Positions 43,215 through 52,090 of a stretch of DNA of 64,000 nucleotides are shown here, one piece after another. The notes beneath the pieces were generated by a model. The model worked only from the letters and a program-made list of their open reading frames with translations. It was not told the origin of the DNA and ran no database searches. Numbering within the stretch: the stretch's first letter is position 1; each line of letters begins with the position of its first letter. Origin of the DNA: Bradyrhizobium sp. 132 (GTDB taxonomy: Bacteria; Pseudomonadota; Alphaproteobacteria; Rhizobiales; Xanthobacteraceae); contig NZ_JADPKY010000071.1 in NCBI RefSeq assembly GCF_023074185.1, positions 62,001 through 126,000 of the forward strand. Reading direction: 5' to 3'. The position numbers and the translations under genes were made by a program.

Positions 43215-44066
43215 TTACGACTTCACCGCGCCCGCCGTGAGCCCGCCCACCATGTAGCGGCGGAAGGCGTAGTAGATCGCGGCCGGTGGCAGCGCGTAGA
43301 TGAAGCCGGTCGTCATCAACAGCTCCCACGGCGAGTCGTCGGCGGCGAGGAAGTTGCCGAGCGCGACGGGGAGGGTGATCTCGCGGTCGTTCGAGAGCAG
43401 CAGGAACGCGTAGAGGTATTCGTTCCAGGCGAGCAGCACCGCATAGGTGCCGATCGCGACCAGCGAGGGCATCATCAACGGCAAATAGACCAGGCGGAAG
43501 ATCTGGAGGGTGGTCGCGCCGTCCATTACGGCGGCCTCGTCCAACTCGACCGGCAGCTTGTCGGAGGCCTGCTTGAGCACCCAGATCGCGTAAGGGCTGG
43601 CGATCGTCACCATGGCCAGGATCAGCGACCAATGATTGTTGAGCAGGCCGTAATTGCCCATGGTGCGGTACATCGGCACCGCGAGGAAGGCCGCCGGGAT
43701 GAAGTAGGTGAACAGCGCGAGGTTCATCACGATGCGCCCGCCGGGCACGCGCAGGCGCGAGATCGAGAACGCCGCCGCGGTCGCGATGACCAGTGTCAGC
43801 ACGCCGACGGCCGCCGCGATCACCAGCGAATTCCAGAACTGCACGTAGAAGTCGCGCAGGAAATAATGCTGCTGCTTGAACACGATTTCGAAGTTGTGCA
43901 GCGTCGGATGATCCGGCCACAGTTTGCCCGAGAACGCGTCCTCCTTCGGCGAGATCGCGAACAGGAACATGTGATAGATCGGTATCATCGTCCACAGGAA
44001 GACGGGAATGCCGATCAGGAGCAGCCGCGATTCGGTCGCGACATCGCGTAGAGAGGGAAGCTTCAT
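43215..44066 (-). CDS. sugar ABC transporter permease (MalG-type)
   Basis: A 283-residue CUT1 permease with six transmembrane helices. It starts MKLPSLRDVATESRLLLIGI and has the EAA loop DEAAVMDGATTLQIFRLVYL. AWNEYLYAFLLLSNDREITL and ALPPAAIYYAFRRYMVGGLT are typical of MalG/UgpE-type permeases. The ATG at 44066 is chosen because it overlaps the stop of the upstream permease by four bases. It is the last gene of the binding protein-permease-permease operon; no ATPase follows. Confidence 0.9.
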   Translation of the reverse strand: MKLPSLRDVATESRLLLIGIPVFLWTMIPIYHMFLFAISPKEDAFSGKLWPDHPTLHNFEIVFKQQHYFLRDFYVQFWNSLVIAAAVGVLTLVIATAAAFSISRLRVPGGRIVMNLALFTYFIPAAFLAVPMYRTMGNYGLLNNHWSLILAMVTIASPYAIWVLKQASDKLPVELDEAAVMDGATTLQIFRLVYLPLMMPSLVAIGTYAVLLAWNEYLYAFLLLSNDREITLPVALGNFLAADDSPWELLMTTGFIYALPPAAIYYAFRRYMVGGLTAGAVKS

Positions 44067-44935
44067 CGCGACAACCGTTTCATCATGAAATACATCAGCG
44101 GGAGGACGAACGGTACCGCGCAGACGATTGAGGCCATCGCGAGCGAGAGCTGGTCGAGCCGGAGATAGCGGATGCCGAGCGTCGACAACACGTGCGTGAG
44201 GTCGGCCGGGCCGCCGCCGGTGAGCAGATAGACGCTGTTGAAGTCGCCGAGCGTCCAGATCATCGAGAGCAGTGTGCAGGTGATGTAGAGCGTCTGCAGC
44301 GACGGCCAGGTAATGTAACGGAATTTCTGCCACCAGCTCGCGCCGTCGACCTCTGCGGCCTCGAACAGATCTTGCGCGATCGCAAGGCGTCCGGTCATCA
44401 GAATCAGCGTCCAGAACGGCAGCGACTTCCAGATGTGGACGCCGATCGCCATGGTCAGCGCCACGGTCGGGTCGTTCAGCCAATTCGGGCCGTCATCGCC
44501 AGTCAAGGAGAAGATGAAGTGGTTCACCATGCCCCATTCGGGGTTGAACATGAAGCGCACCGACAGAATGGTCGGGATCGACGGCACTGCCCAGGGCAGG
44601 ATGAAGATCACCGAGAGCCATTTGATCCAGGTGCGCTGCTGGGCGAAGAAGCCGGACAGGAACAGCGCGATCAGCATCTTGATGTTGATGCCGATGAGCA
44701 GGAAGATCAGCGTGTTGACGGCTGCGCGCGCGAAGATCGGGTCGTTGTAGAGCGCGACATAATTGGACGGGGCCCGCGCCAGCCATAGCCCGTAACCGAC
44801 GGGGTAGACGACGAAGGCGAGGAAAACGAGCAAATAGGGTGCGAGCAGCACGATGCCCCAGATTTGCGGCGGGGTCAGCCGCGACGACAAGGGCGGTGCA
44901 GGGATCGACTGATCGCCAGAGAGCGTAATCGCCAT
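44063..44935 (-). CDS. sugar ABC transporter permease (MalF-type)
   Basis: A 290-residue CUT1 permease with six transmembrane helices (IWGIVLLAPYLLVFLAFVVY first) and the EAA loop EAAEVDGASWWQKFRYITWP. It pairs with the MalG-type permease encoded immediately downstream with a four-base overlap. The ATG at 44935 is preferred; a TTG at 44953 would add six residues. A perfect intercistronic hairpin separates it from the binding-protein gene. Confidence 0.9.
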   Translation of the reverse strand: MAITLSGDQSIPAPPLSSRLTPPQIWGIVLLAPYLLVFLAFVVYPVGYGLWLARAPSNYVALYNDPIFARAAVNTLIFLLIGINIKMLIALFLSGFFAQQRTWIKWLSVIFILPWAVPSIPTILSVRFMFNPEWGMVNHFIFSLTGDDGPNWLNDPTVALTMAIGVHIWKSLPFWTLILMTGRLAIAQDLFEAAEVDGASWWQKFRYITWPSLQTLYITCTLLSMIWTLGDFNSVYLLTGGGPADLTHVLSTLGIRYLRLDQLSLAMASIVCAVPFVLPLMYFMMKRLSR

Positions 44936-44960
44936 TCTTTTCCGACTCTTCAAAGAGTTG

Positions 44961-44981
44961 CCGGCCGCGAAACGCGGCCGG
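44961..44981 (-). terminator. intercistronic hairpin between binding protein and permease genes
   Basis: CCGGCCGCG-AAA-CGCGGCCGG is a perfect nine-bp stem with a three-base loop and no T-tract. It lies between the binding-protein stop and the first permease start. In ABC operons such structures usually stabilise the upstream mRNA so that binding protein is made in excess. Confidence 0.7.
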
Positions 44982-45030
44982 TGTTATTCTTATACCTTCC
45001 CACGCAGAGCGGGGAGAGGGGTGGGATGAA

Positions 45031-46416
45031 TTAACCCGCGACCTGCTTGATGCGGACGATCAGCTCGTCGACGGCCTTGTCGACCGGCACCTTCTCGCTG
45101 ACCACCCGGTTCATAGCCTTGGCCCAGACGTTCTCGTTGTTCAGAATCGTGAACTTCCAGTTCTTGGTGAAGTCGAACGGCGCGGTGCCGCCCGTGAACT
45201 GGGCATAGACCGCCTTGCGGTGCTTGTCGGCCTGCCAGAACGGGCTGGCCTGGCTTTCCTTCGTCACCGGGAACCAGCGGCCGAGCGCGCCCTCGATATA
45301 GGGGCGAACGTTCTCTTCCTGGAGCAGGAAGCTGATGAACTGCTTGGCCTCGGCCTTGTTCTTGGCCGCGGTGAAGACCAGCCCGGTCTTGACGTCGGAG
45401 CGGTAGCGAATGGTTGAACCATCCGGTGCCTTGGGGAAGGACGCCGTCACGATGTCCTGCTCGTAAGCCTTCTTGCCGGCGTCGCGCTGGTCCTGCGTGA
45501 GAGCCTGGTTCTGGGAATCTTCGTACCATTTCGCCGCGATCGAGATCGTGAAGTTGTGGGTCATCACGATGGTCTTGTTGTGGAAGGCGACGTTGTTGTC
45601 CGGATCCTTCCAGGTCGTGGAGGACGGCGGCGTGCAACCTTTGATGTAGGTGTCGGTGTAGTCCTTAAGCGCCTTGATCAGGTTCTCGCGAACCTTGGGA
45701 TCGTCGACCGTGAGCTTGCCGTCGTCGTCGACCAGCTTGACGTGGTAGGCGTCCATGAAGGTGTAGAACGACTGAAAGGCATCGGTGGATTCCACGCCCA
45801 TCGGCTGGCCGACGCCATAGATGCGCTGGCCGGTGGCTTTACGGATCCCCGGTTGCACCTTGTCGCACCAGAACGTCCAGTAACCTGCCCAGTCGGTCGG
45901 GATGTCGGCGAGCTTGAAGCCGGCCTTCTCCAGCATGTCGTTCCAGATCTCGACATGCATGCTCTGCTGCTTCAGCGGGAAGCCGTAATAGGCTTTCTTC
46001 TTGGTGACGTCGTTATAGAGGATCGACGCATCCAGCGTGTTCTGCACGAACCGGCCCTTGATCGGCTCCATCACGTCCGTGAGGTCCTCGAGCTTGCCCT
46101 CATAGGCCCACTTGCCCTGCGCCTGCACGTCATAGGAATCGGAATAGGCGACATCGGGCACGGTGCCGGCATCGAGCGCGGCGACCGTCTTCGGAATCAT
46201 GTCCTGGATCGCGTACTGCGACAATTCGACCTTGATGCCAGTCTTGGCTTCGAACTTCTTGATCGTTTCGAGCAGCGCGTCGTCTTCGGAACGGTAGAAG
46301 CCCTTGCCCCACCAGACCGTAATCGTCTTCTGCTGCGCAAATGCGGGTGCAGCGGCTGCAAGCAGCCCGGCCGCAGCGACCGCCAATGATACTGCGCCAA
46401 TAACCTTGGATTTCAC
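45031..46416 (-). CDS. sugar ABC transporter substrate-binding protein
   Basis: A 461-residue periplasmic protein of the CUT1 type (family 1 extracellular binding protein). The signal peptide runs KSKVIGAVSLAVAAAGLLAA to a cut near AFA-QQ. The mature start KTITVWWGKGFYRSEDDAL, then VPDVAYSDSYDVQ and FPLKQQSMHVEIWNDMLEKA are typical. The sugar or polyol ligand cannot be told from sequence. The GTG at 46416 is chosen because GGGAG lies seven bases upstream and a signal peptide follows at once. It is first in the operon, 30 bases downstream of the 19-bp motif. Confidence 0.9.
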   Translation of the reverse strand: MKSKVIGAVSLAVAAAGLLAAAAPAFAQQKTITVWWGKGFYRSEDDALLETIKKFEAKTGIKVELSQYAIQDMIPKTVAALDAGTVPDVAYSDSYDVQAQGKWAYEGKLEDLTDVMEPIKGRFVQNTLDASILYNDVTKKKAYYGFPLKQQSMHVEIWNDMLEKAGFKLADIPTDWAGYWTFWCDKVQPGIRKATGQRIYGVGQPMGVESTDAFQSFYTFMDAYHVKLVDDDGKLTVDDPKVRENLIKALKDYTDTYIKGCTPPSSTTWKDPDNNVAFHNKTIVMTHNFTISIAAKWYEDSQNQALTQDQRDAGKKAYEQDIVTASFPKAPDGSTIRYRSDVKTGLVFTAAKNKAEAKQFISFLLQEENVRPYIEGALGRWFPVTKESQASPFWQADKHRKAVYAQFTGGTAPFDFTKNWKFTILNNENVWAKAMNRVVSEKVPVDKAVDELIVRIKQVAG

Positions 46417-46446
46417 GTTTATCTCCCTCAAACGGCCGGTGTTTTT

Positions 46447-46465
46447 AACCGGTCGTATAAAACAC
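46447..46465. promoter_or_regulatory. 19-bp motif shared with the second sugar ABC operon (copy 1)
   Basis: AACCGGTCGTATAAAACAC on the plus strand, 31-49 bases upstream of the binding-protein start codon. It matches 18 of 19 bases with 59395-59413 when that copy is read on the minus strand. The core ACCGGT is palindromic and TATAA overlaps a possible -10 element. I read it as an operator for a common regulator. Confidence 0.6.
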
Positions 46466-46623
46466 TAGCCCATGGCCGTCAGCCGATCTAGCGGCATCTT
46501 GTCAGACATAGGTCGTGGGTGTCGGGCGAGAGAAGATGCTTAATGTGCGCATCAATCCAATCGCCGCATCAATTCGCCCTGATCAATTCGCGCCGATCGG
46601 CTGGTGCCGCTTGATCGCTGTTC

Positions 46624-48564
46624 CTAGTTGGACTTCGCGCCTTGCTTGGCGTTCTCCGCCGTCGGCGATTCGGCCGGTGCGGGACGTTTTCCGCTGCCGG
46701 TGATGCGCTCGATCGCGGAGCGCACCGCGTCGCCCGGCTTGCGGTCCTTGAGCATGTCGAGCAGCGGCGCTGAAGCCGGCGAGCGACGGATCAGGCTTTC
46801 CGGATCGGGGAAGATCAGGGGATCGTCCCAGGGGCCCTGCACCACGAAGGGCAATTCGAAGCCCGACGCGCTGTTGAGGCTGGCCACGCCCTTCATGTCA
46901 TATTCACGCGTCGGCACCGAGGCGGTGCCGGTCATCGTGATCTTCGCCGCAGGTCCTTCGACGCGGATGTCCTCGGCGGTGGCGACGCCGTCGGAGAACT
47001 TCACCGCGATGGTGAGATTGTCGTAAGGGGTAGTGCCGTTGCGGAAATTGCCGCCGCCGGACAGCGGCCGCCGCTCCAGCCGCTTCAGGAGCTGCTCGGC
47101 ATTGAAGCCCGAGATCGCGCCGTCATGTCCGATCACGGTGGCGCTGCCGTCGAGCGACTGCACGAGGCCGAACGGGCTCGAGCCGGAAGCGAGGAGCGAG
47201 ACGTTGATGTTGCCGCGGCCGGACAGCTTGTTGAGACCGAACAGCTCGGAGGCGCAGGCCTGGAGGTCGACGTCGGTGAACTGGAATTGCGCCTTGATGT
47301 CGGCGACGGTGTCGGAGCGCGCGATGCCGAACGAGCCCTTGGCGATACCGCCATAGACCTGGGCCTCGCCGACCGAGAGCGCCAGCGTGCCATTGCGCAA
47401 ATTCGCGCCGATCGCGGTGCGGCCGAGTTTCGACGCGCCGACCGTCAGCTTGGCTGCCGACAGGCGCATGTCGAGGTCGGTGGTCGACAGGGCGTTGAGA
47501 TCGAACAGCTGCCTGTTCCAGTCGCGCGCGCCGCTCGCGAGCAGGCGGAAGGTCGAGATATAAGGTGTGAAGTCGAGCGCGTCGGCGGCGAGCGTCGCCT
47601 GCAGCGTCTGCCGGCCGTTATTGGCGTAGGTCATTACGCCCTCGGCGCTGTTGCCGTCGAGCTCGATATTGACGTTGGTGAGCGCGATCGAGGCGCCGAC
47701 GACATTGGCGCGCGCCTTCAGCGCGAAGCGGCCGAAGCCGCCGCTGGCAGGCTGCGGCTGGCCGCTCCAGCGCAGCGCGTTGCGCAAGGACGGGCTGTCG
47801 ATGGTGAGCGTGCCCTCCATCATCGGGCTGGTGCGGTTGGCGACGCTGCCGTCGAAGGCGAGCTTGAGCGGGGCGCTCGCGATCCGCGCCTTCAACCCCG
47901 AACGGTCGCCGGAAAGGGCGGCGACGAAATCGGCGAAGCTGATCGAGCCGTCGACGCGCTCGCCGCGCCAGTCGAATTGTCCGGTCGCGGCGAAGGAGCG
48001 CGAGATCGAGGGCCACGCCAGCGACAGGTCGATGTCCTCGAACTTCTCGGTGCCGTGCGTGGCAGCGTTCTCGTAATTGAGCACGCCGTCCTGGATCCGG
48101 ATTTCGGAGAACGACACCTGATTCTCGGCGCCGGGCTTCATGGTGCGCGCGATGGTCTGGATGAAGGGCGTCCAGTTGCTTTCGCCGTCCGGCTTCAGGC
48201 TGACATGGATGCGCGGCCGCAGCAGCGTCAGGTCGGCGATCTCGAACCGTTGCAGCAGCAGCGGCAGCAGCCGCAGGTTCGCGGTGAGCACGTCGACATG
48301 GAGCGCGGGATCGCTGGTGCCGCCGCCCTTCAGGCCGACGTCATGGAAGGAGATGTAGCTCGCCGGCAGCACCGAAATGTCGATCGCGCCGTTGACGCTG
48401 AGCTCGAGCCCGGTGACAACGCGGATCTGCGCTTCCACCGCCTTGCGCAGCGCGTCGCGGTTGATGAGCCAGGAAGTCGCGATCAGGGCGATCAGCGCGC
48501 CGCCGAGCAGCGCCGCGATCGGCGTCCCGAGGCGCTTTATTCCTTGGGCCATGGTCAATGGCAT
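46624..48564 (-). CDS. AsmA-family protein
   Basis: A 646-residue protein with one N-terminal transmembrane helix (GTPIAALLGGALIALIATSW). The AsmA N-terminal pattern follows (LRKAVEAQIRVVTGLELSVN and ISFHDVGLKGG), then a long beta-rich repeat region, and C-terminal SLDGSATVIGHDGAISGFNA typical of AsmA_2. AsmA-like proteins are held to bridge the inner and outer membranes for lipid movement. The start at 48564 (MPLTMAQG) is chosen at the helix; 48552 is an alternative. It is divergent from scoAB. Confidence 0.88.
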   Translation of the reverse strand: MPLTMAQGIKRLGTPIAALLGGALIALIATSWLINRDALRKAVEAQIRVVTGLELSVNGAIDISVLPASYISFHDVGLKGGGTSDPALHVDVLTANLRLLPLLLQRFEIADLTLLRPRIHVSLKPDGESNWTPFIQTIARTMKPGAENQVSFSEIRIQDGVLNYENAATHGTEKFEDIDLSLAWPSISRSFAATGQFDWRGERVDGSISFADFVAALSGDRSGLKARIASAPLKLAFDGSVANRTSPMMEGTLTIDSPSLRNALRWSGQPQPASGGFGRFALKARANVVGASIALTNVNIELDGNSAEGVMTYANNGRQTLQATLAADALDFTPYISTFRLLASGARDWNRQLFDLNALSTTDLDMRLSAAKLTVGASKLGRTAIGANLRNGTLALSVGEAQVYGGIAKGSFGIARSDTVADIKAQFQFTDVDLQACASELFGLNKLSGRGNINVSLLASGSSPFGLVQSLDGSATVIGHDGAISGFNAEQLLKRLERRPLSGGGNFRNGTTPYDNLTIAVKFSDGVATAEDIRVEGPAAKITMTGTASVPTREYDMKGVASLNSASGFELPFVVQGPWDDPLIFPDPESLIRRSPASAPLLDMLKDRKPGDAVRSAIERITGSGKRPAPAESPTAENAKQGAKSN

Positions 48565-48680
48565 GTCCTGATCGGGTTGGTCGTTGGAGCCAGAAGGGCG
48601 GGCCGGTAAACCTGCGTGCCCACACCCGACCCCCGCAACTTGATGGGTTTTCTTGTCGCTTTCAAGGCCACGGACGGTTT

Positions 48681-48697
48681 TGCCCACGGCGTGGGCA
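48681..48697. promoter_or_regulatory. 17-bp palindrome between asmA and scoAB
   Basis: TGCCCACG-G-CGTGGGCA is a perfect palindrome around one central base in the 260-base divergent region (48565-48824). Its symmetry and its place between two divergent starts suggest an operator. The regulator is unknown. No gene is visible in the region. Confidence 0.45.
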
Positions 48698-48824
48698 GCT
48701 TCTACCACCAGGCTACCGGGCGGAGAACCCCGTATCATTGACGGCTTCGGACGATTTCGCCTAATAATCGCCGCCAATAAGGCGCGACGCCTGCAAGCCG
48801 AAGGTTCACTCGAAGGTTATTTGC

Positions 48825-49532
48825 ATGAACAAGGTCTATCCCGACGCCAGGTCGGCTCTCGAGGGCGTTCTGAAAGACGGCATGATGATCATGTCGGGCG
48901 GCTTCGGCCTCTGCGGCATTGCCGAGACGCTGTCGGACGCGATCCGCGAGTCCGGCGTCAAGGACCTGACGGTCGTCTCCAACAATGCTGGCGTCGACGG
49001 CATCGGGCTTAGCCGCCTGCTCGAAACCAGGCAGATCAAGAAGATGATCTCGTCCTATGTCGGCGAGAACAAGCTGTTCGCCCAGCAATTCCTCGCTGGT
49101 GAGCTGGAACTCGAATTCAACCCGCAGGGCACGCTGGCCGAGCGCATCCGCGCGGGCGGCGCCGGCATTCCGGCCTTCTACACCAAAACCGGCGTCGGCA
49201 CGCTGATCGCCGAGGGCAAGGAAGTGAAGGAATTCGACGGACAGAAGTACCTGATGGAGCGCGGCTTGTTCGCCGACCTCGCCATCGTCCACGCCTGGAA
49301 GGGCGACACCGCCGGCAACCTCATCTACCGCAAAACCGCGCGCAACTTTAACCCGATGATGGCAACCGCCGCCAAAGTCACGGTGGCCGAGGTCGAGCAT
49401 CTGGTTCCGGCCGGCGAACTCAATCCCGACCACATCCACACGCCCGGTCTTTTCGTAAAGCGCATCGTCGAGGTCGGAACGGCCAAGAAGCGCATCGAAT
49501 TCCGCAACACCCGCCCGCGCACCGCCGCTTAA
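48825..49532 (+). CDS. scoA: 3-oxoacid CoA-transferase subunit A
   Basis: A 235-residue alpha subunit of family I CoA-transferase (SCOT/ScoA). Start MNKVYPDARSALEGVLKDGM, then SGGFGLCGIAETLSDAIRES, TVVSNNAGVDGIGL and ISSYVGENKLFAQQFLAGEL, and a Gly-rich GGAGIPAFYT. With subunit B it moves CoA from succinyl-CoA to acetoacetate or a related 3-oxoacid, feeding ketone-body or PHB breakdown. The next gene follows after 18 bases. Confidence 0.93.
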   Translation: MNKVYPDARSALEGVLKDGMMIMSGGFGLCGIAETLSDAIRESGVKDLTVVSNNAGVDGIGLSRLLETRQIKKMISSYVGENKLFAQQFLAGELELEFNPQGTLAERIRAGGAGIPAFYTKTGVGTLIAEGKEVKEFDGQKYLMERGLFADLAIVHAWKGDTAGNLIYRKTARNFNPMMATAAKVTVAEVEHLVPAGELNPDHIHTPGLFVKRIVEVGTAKKRIEFRNTRPRTAA

Positions 49533-49550
49533 GCGTATCAGGAGATACAC

Positions 49551-50201
49551 ATGGCCTGGACCCGTGAACAGATGGCTGCGCGCGCCGCGAAGGAATTGCG
49601 TGACGGCTATTACGTCAATCTCGGCATCGGCATCCCGACGCTGGTCTCGAACTACATCCCTGATGGCGTCGATGTCAGCCTGCAGAGCGAGAACGGCATG
49701 CTCGGCATGGGACCGTTCCCGTACGAGGGCGAAGAGGACGCCGATCTCATCAACGCCGGCAAGCAGACCGTGAGCGAGCTGCCCTCGACCTCGTATTTCT
49801 CGAGCGCTGACTCTTTCGGCATGATCCGCGGCGGCCACATGGACCTGTCGATCCTCGGCGCAATGCAGGTGGCCCAGAACGGCGATCTCGCCAACTGGAT
49901 GATCCCCGGCAAGATGGTCAAGGGCATGGGCGGCGCGATGGATCTCGTCGCCGGCGTCAAGCGCGTCGTCGTGGTGATGGAGCATTCGGCCAAGGACGGC
50001 TCGAAGCTTCTGAAGCAGTGTAATCTGCCGCTGACCGGCGAGCGCGTGGTCGACATGGTGGTGACTGACCTGGCCGTCTTCACCATCGACAAGCATGGCA
50101 ACGGCGGCATGGCGTTGATCGAGCTCGCCGACGGCGTCTCGCTCGACGAGGTCAAGGCCAAGACCGAAGCCGAATTCCGCGTCGCGCTGAAGAACACGTA
50201 A
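49551..50201 (+). CDS. scoB: 3-oxoacid CoA-transferase subunit B
   Basis: A 216-residue beta subunit. [19 protein letters not shown] is followed by [20 protein letters not shown], where the Glu in SENG is the catalytic nucleophile that forms the CoA thioester. [19 protein letters not shown] and [10 protein letters not shown] are further family motifs. Full length. It forms a complex with ScoA. Confidence 0.94.
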   Translation: MAWTREQMAARAAKELRDGYYVNLGIGIPTLVSNYIPDGVDVSLQSENGMLGMGPFPYEGEEDADLINAGKQTVSELPSTSYFSSADSFGMIRGGHMDLSILGAMQVAQNGDLANWMIPGKMVKGMGGAMDLVAGVKRVVVVMEHSAKDGSKLLKQCNLPLTGERVVDMVVTDLAVFTIDKHGNGGMALIELADGVSLDEVKAKTEAEFRVALKNT

Positions 50202-50224
50202 GATCTTGGCAAAAGGGGGCGCGC

Positions 50225-50860
50225 ATGACGATAAGGTCTGCGCGTCCTGAAGACGCCGATTTTATCGCACAAACCATCCTGTCATCGCAGCGCGGCTACC
50301 GGCCGCGCGGCTGGTTCGACGTTGCGCTCGGCTGGCCTGAAACACAGTGCCGCGATTTCATCGCCCGCGTCGCAACCGCCCGCGCGGTGTCGATGTGGCA
50401 CGTGTCGCAATTTCTGGTCGCCGAGATCGACGGGCGGCCGGGCGCCGCGCTCTGCGCCGTGCCTGCGGCAGGCACGGGACCCGCGGCGTGGCGTGCGATC
50501 GAGGAGGTCGGTGCTGCGACCGGGCTCCCCGCTTCGGACCTGGACGCCATCCGCCAACGCGGCGCCTACACGCACGCCTGCTGGGTTCAGGGCGGCGAGG
50601 GCGATTGGATGATCGAGTATGTCGCGACCGATCCCGCCTATCGCGGCCGCGGCCTGGTGCAGGCGTTGATCGCGCATGCGCTGGAGAAGGGCCGTGCGGC
50701 TGGATTTGCCCGGGCGACAATTTCGTTCCTGATCGGCAACGAGGCCGCCGAGCGCGCCTACGCCAAGGCCGGATTTGTCTTTGCGGAAGAGAAGCGCGAT
50801 CCCGCCTTCGAGGCGATCATCGGCGCGCCGGGCTTTCGCATGTTCGTGCGGACGATGTGA
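50225..50860 (+). CDS. GNAT N-acetyltransferase
   Basis: A 211-residue protein starting MTIRSARPEDADFIAQTI. The acetyl-CoA loop is IEYVATDPAYRGRGLVQALI (RGRG), and the C-terminal part has NEAAERAYAKAGFVFAEEKR. The acceptor is unknown. It follows scoB by 23 bases and may be in the same operon. Confidence 0.85.
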   Translation: MTIRSARPEDADFIAQTILSSQRGYRPRGWFDVALGWPETQCRDFIARVATARAVSMWHVSQFLVAEIDGRPGAALCAVPAAGTGPAAWRAIEEVGAATGLPASDLDAIRQRGAYTHACWVQGGEGDWMIEYVATDPAYRGRGLVQALIAHALEKGRAAGFARATISFLIGNEAAERAYAKAGFVFAEEKRDPAFEAIIGAPGFRMFVRTM

Positions 50861-50873
50861 TCGGCCTTGAAAT

Positions 50874-51890
50874 TCAGGCTGCGGCCGCCGCCGGTGGCCG
50901 CACGCCCTTGCGCCACGCGGTGATGGTGCAGCCGAAGTGGTCGCGGAACCAGCGCGCCATCGCGCTTTGCGCGGAGAAGCCGAGTTGCGCGGCGATGTCA
51001 GCCAGCGGCCGGCCGGGGTCGTCGATCAGCTGGACCGCGAGATCGGCGCGCTGCGCGTCGTGAATGGCCGAGAAACTGGTGCCGGCTTCGGCAAGGTGGC
51101 GGTGGATGGTGCGGCGGGTGCAGGCGAGGTGCTCGGCCACGCGCTCGACCGTGCAGTCGCCGCTGGCGAGCAGGAGACGCACGACCTCGTCGACCTTTTC
51201 CTCCCAGCTTGCCGGCCGCGTTTCGATCGCCTCGATCCGCTTGCGCAGATAGCTCGCGATCAGCGGATGCGCGCTCGGGATCCGGCGCTCCATATCGTGT
51301 GCCGACAACAGGATCGAATCGTCCTCTGCATTGAAAGTCACACGGCAGCCGTAGAACTCGCGGTAGCGTTTGCGGTCGCGCGGTGGCGGATAATGCAGGT
51401 GCACTTCCTGCGGCCGCCAATCGCTTCCGAACAATGACTGGACGATGCGGTGAACGCTGCCGAGCGCCATGTCGATCGACTGGCGCGGCGCGGTCGGTTG
51501 CCGGCCGCGCAGATGCAGCGTGACGGTCACGGTCTGCTTGTTGCGGGTGACGTCGAGCTTCATGCCGTCGTGATGGATGGGGATGAAGCGGGAGAAGGCT
51601 TCGATGGCCTCGCCGACGGTCGCCTGTTCGCGCACGATCAGGCCGACCGCGCCGAAATTGGTCAGCCCGCCGCGCTCGGCGAGCCGCAAGCCGAAATCTT
51701 CGGCCCCGGAAGCTTCTGCCGACAATTCGAGCAGGCGGCGGAGACCGGTGACGGCAATGGGCGTGTCGGGCTTTTCGAGGCAGGCCAGCGGCAGCCTGAC
51801 CTTGCGCATCATCTGTTTGGGGTCGAGCCCGACCGACCGGGCGACCTCCGGGTAATAGCTCAAGCCTGCGCTGCGAATGAGGTCGGTCAT
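50874..51890 (-). CDS. AraC-family transcriptional regulator
   Basis: A 338-residue regulator. The N-terminal effector domain is of the Arabinose_bd type (LPLACLEKPDTPIAVTGLRR, EDFGLRLAERGGLTNFGAVG). The two-helix-turn-helix domain occupies the last ~100 residues (CTVERVAEHLACTRRTIHRH and LADIAAQLGFSAQSAMARWF). This type (OruR/OxyR-unrelated, cadC-unrelated) is common in Bradyrhizobium and its ligand is unknown. The ATG at 51890 (MTDLIRSAGL) is preferred over a longer frame from 52022, because homologues of this layout begin at this motif. Direct repeats lie upstream. Confidence 0.87.
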   Translation of the reverse strand: MTDLIRSAGLSYYPEVARSVGLDPKQMMRKVRLPLACLEKPDTPIAVTGLRRLLELSAEASGAEDFGLRLAERGGLTNFGAVGLIVREQATVGEAIEAFSRFIPIHHDGMKLDVTRNKQTVTVTLHLRGRQPTAPRQSIDMALGSVHRIVQSLFGSDWRPQEVHLHYPPPRDRKRYREFYGCRVTFNAEDDSILLSAHDMERRIPSAHPLIASYLRKRIEAIETRPASWEEKVDEVVRLLLASGDCTVERVAEHLACTRRTIHRHLAEAGTSFSAIHDAQRADLAVQLIDDPGRPLADIAAQLGFSAQSAMARWFRDHFGCTITAWRKGVRPPAAAAA

Positions 51891-51921
51891 GCGACCCGTT
51901 CCAGTCAGCCATTCCCGCAGA

Positions 51922-51950
51922 TGTCCCGAAATGTAAAGTTTCTGTCCCGA
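51922..51950 (-). promoter_or_regulatory. 21-bp-spaced direct repeats upstream of the araC gene
   Basis: TGTCCCGA occurs at 51922-51929 and again at 51943-51950, 21 bp apart, and two bases (GT) match three positions after each copy. They lie 32-60 bases upstream of the araC-type ATG. AraC-family proteins bind pairs of direct half-sites two helical turns apart, so autoregulation is likely. Confidence 0.55.
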
Positions 51951-52090
51951 TCCGTCAAATCCGGAAACAGGGTGGAACATACATAAGTGAAACCGAAGCA
52001 CTGGCGCGGATGCCGTGCTCACGACGCGGGGCGCTATGAGGCCCTCGGTCGTCTCGGATCATTTGAGCAAGACATTATTGGATCGGGATC

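Noticed and set aside
47125..48609. 494-codon plus-strand frame
   Set aside because: It is antisense to AsmA and lacks features of a gene.
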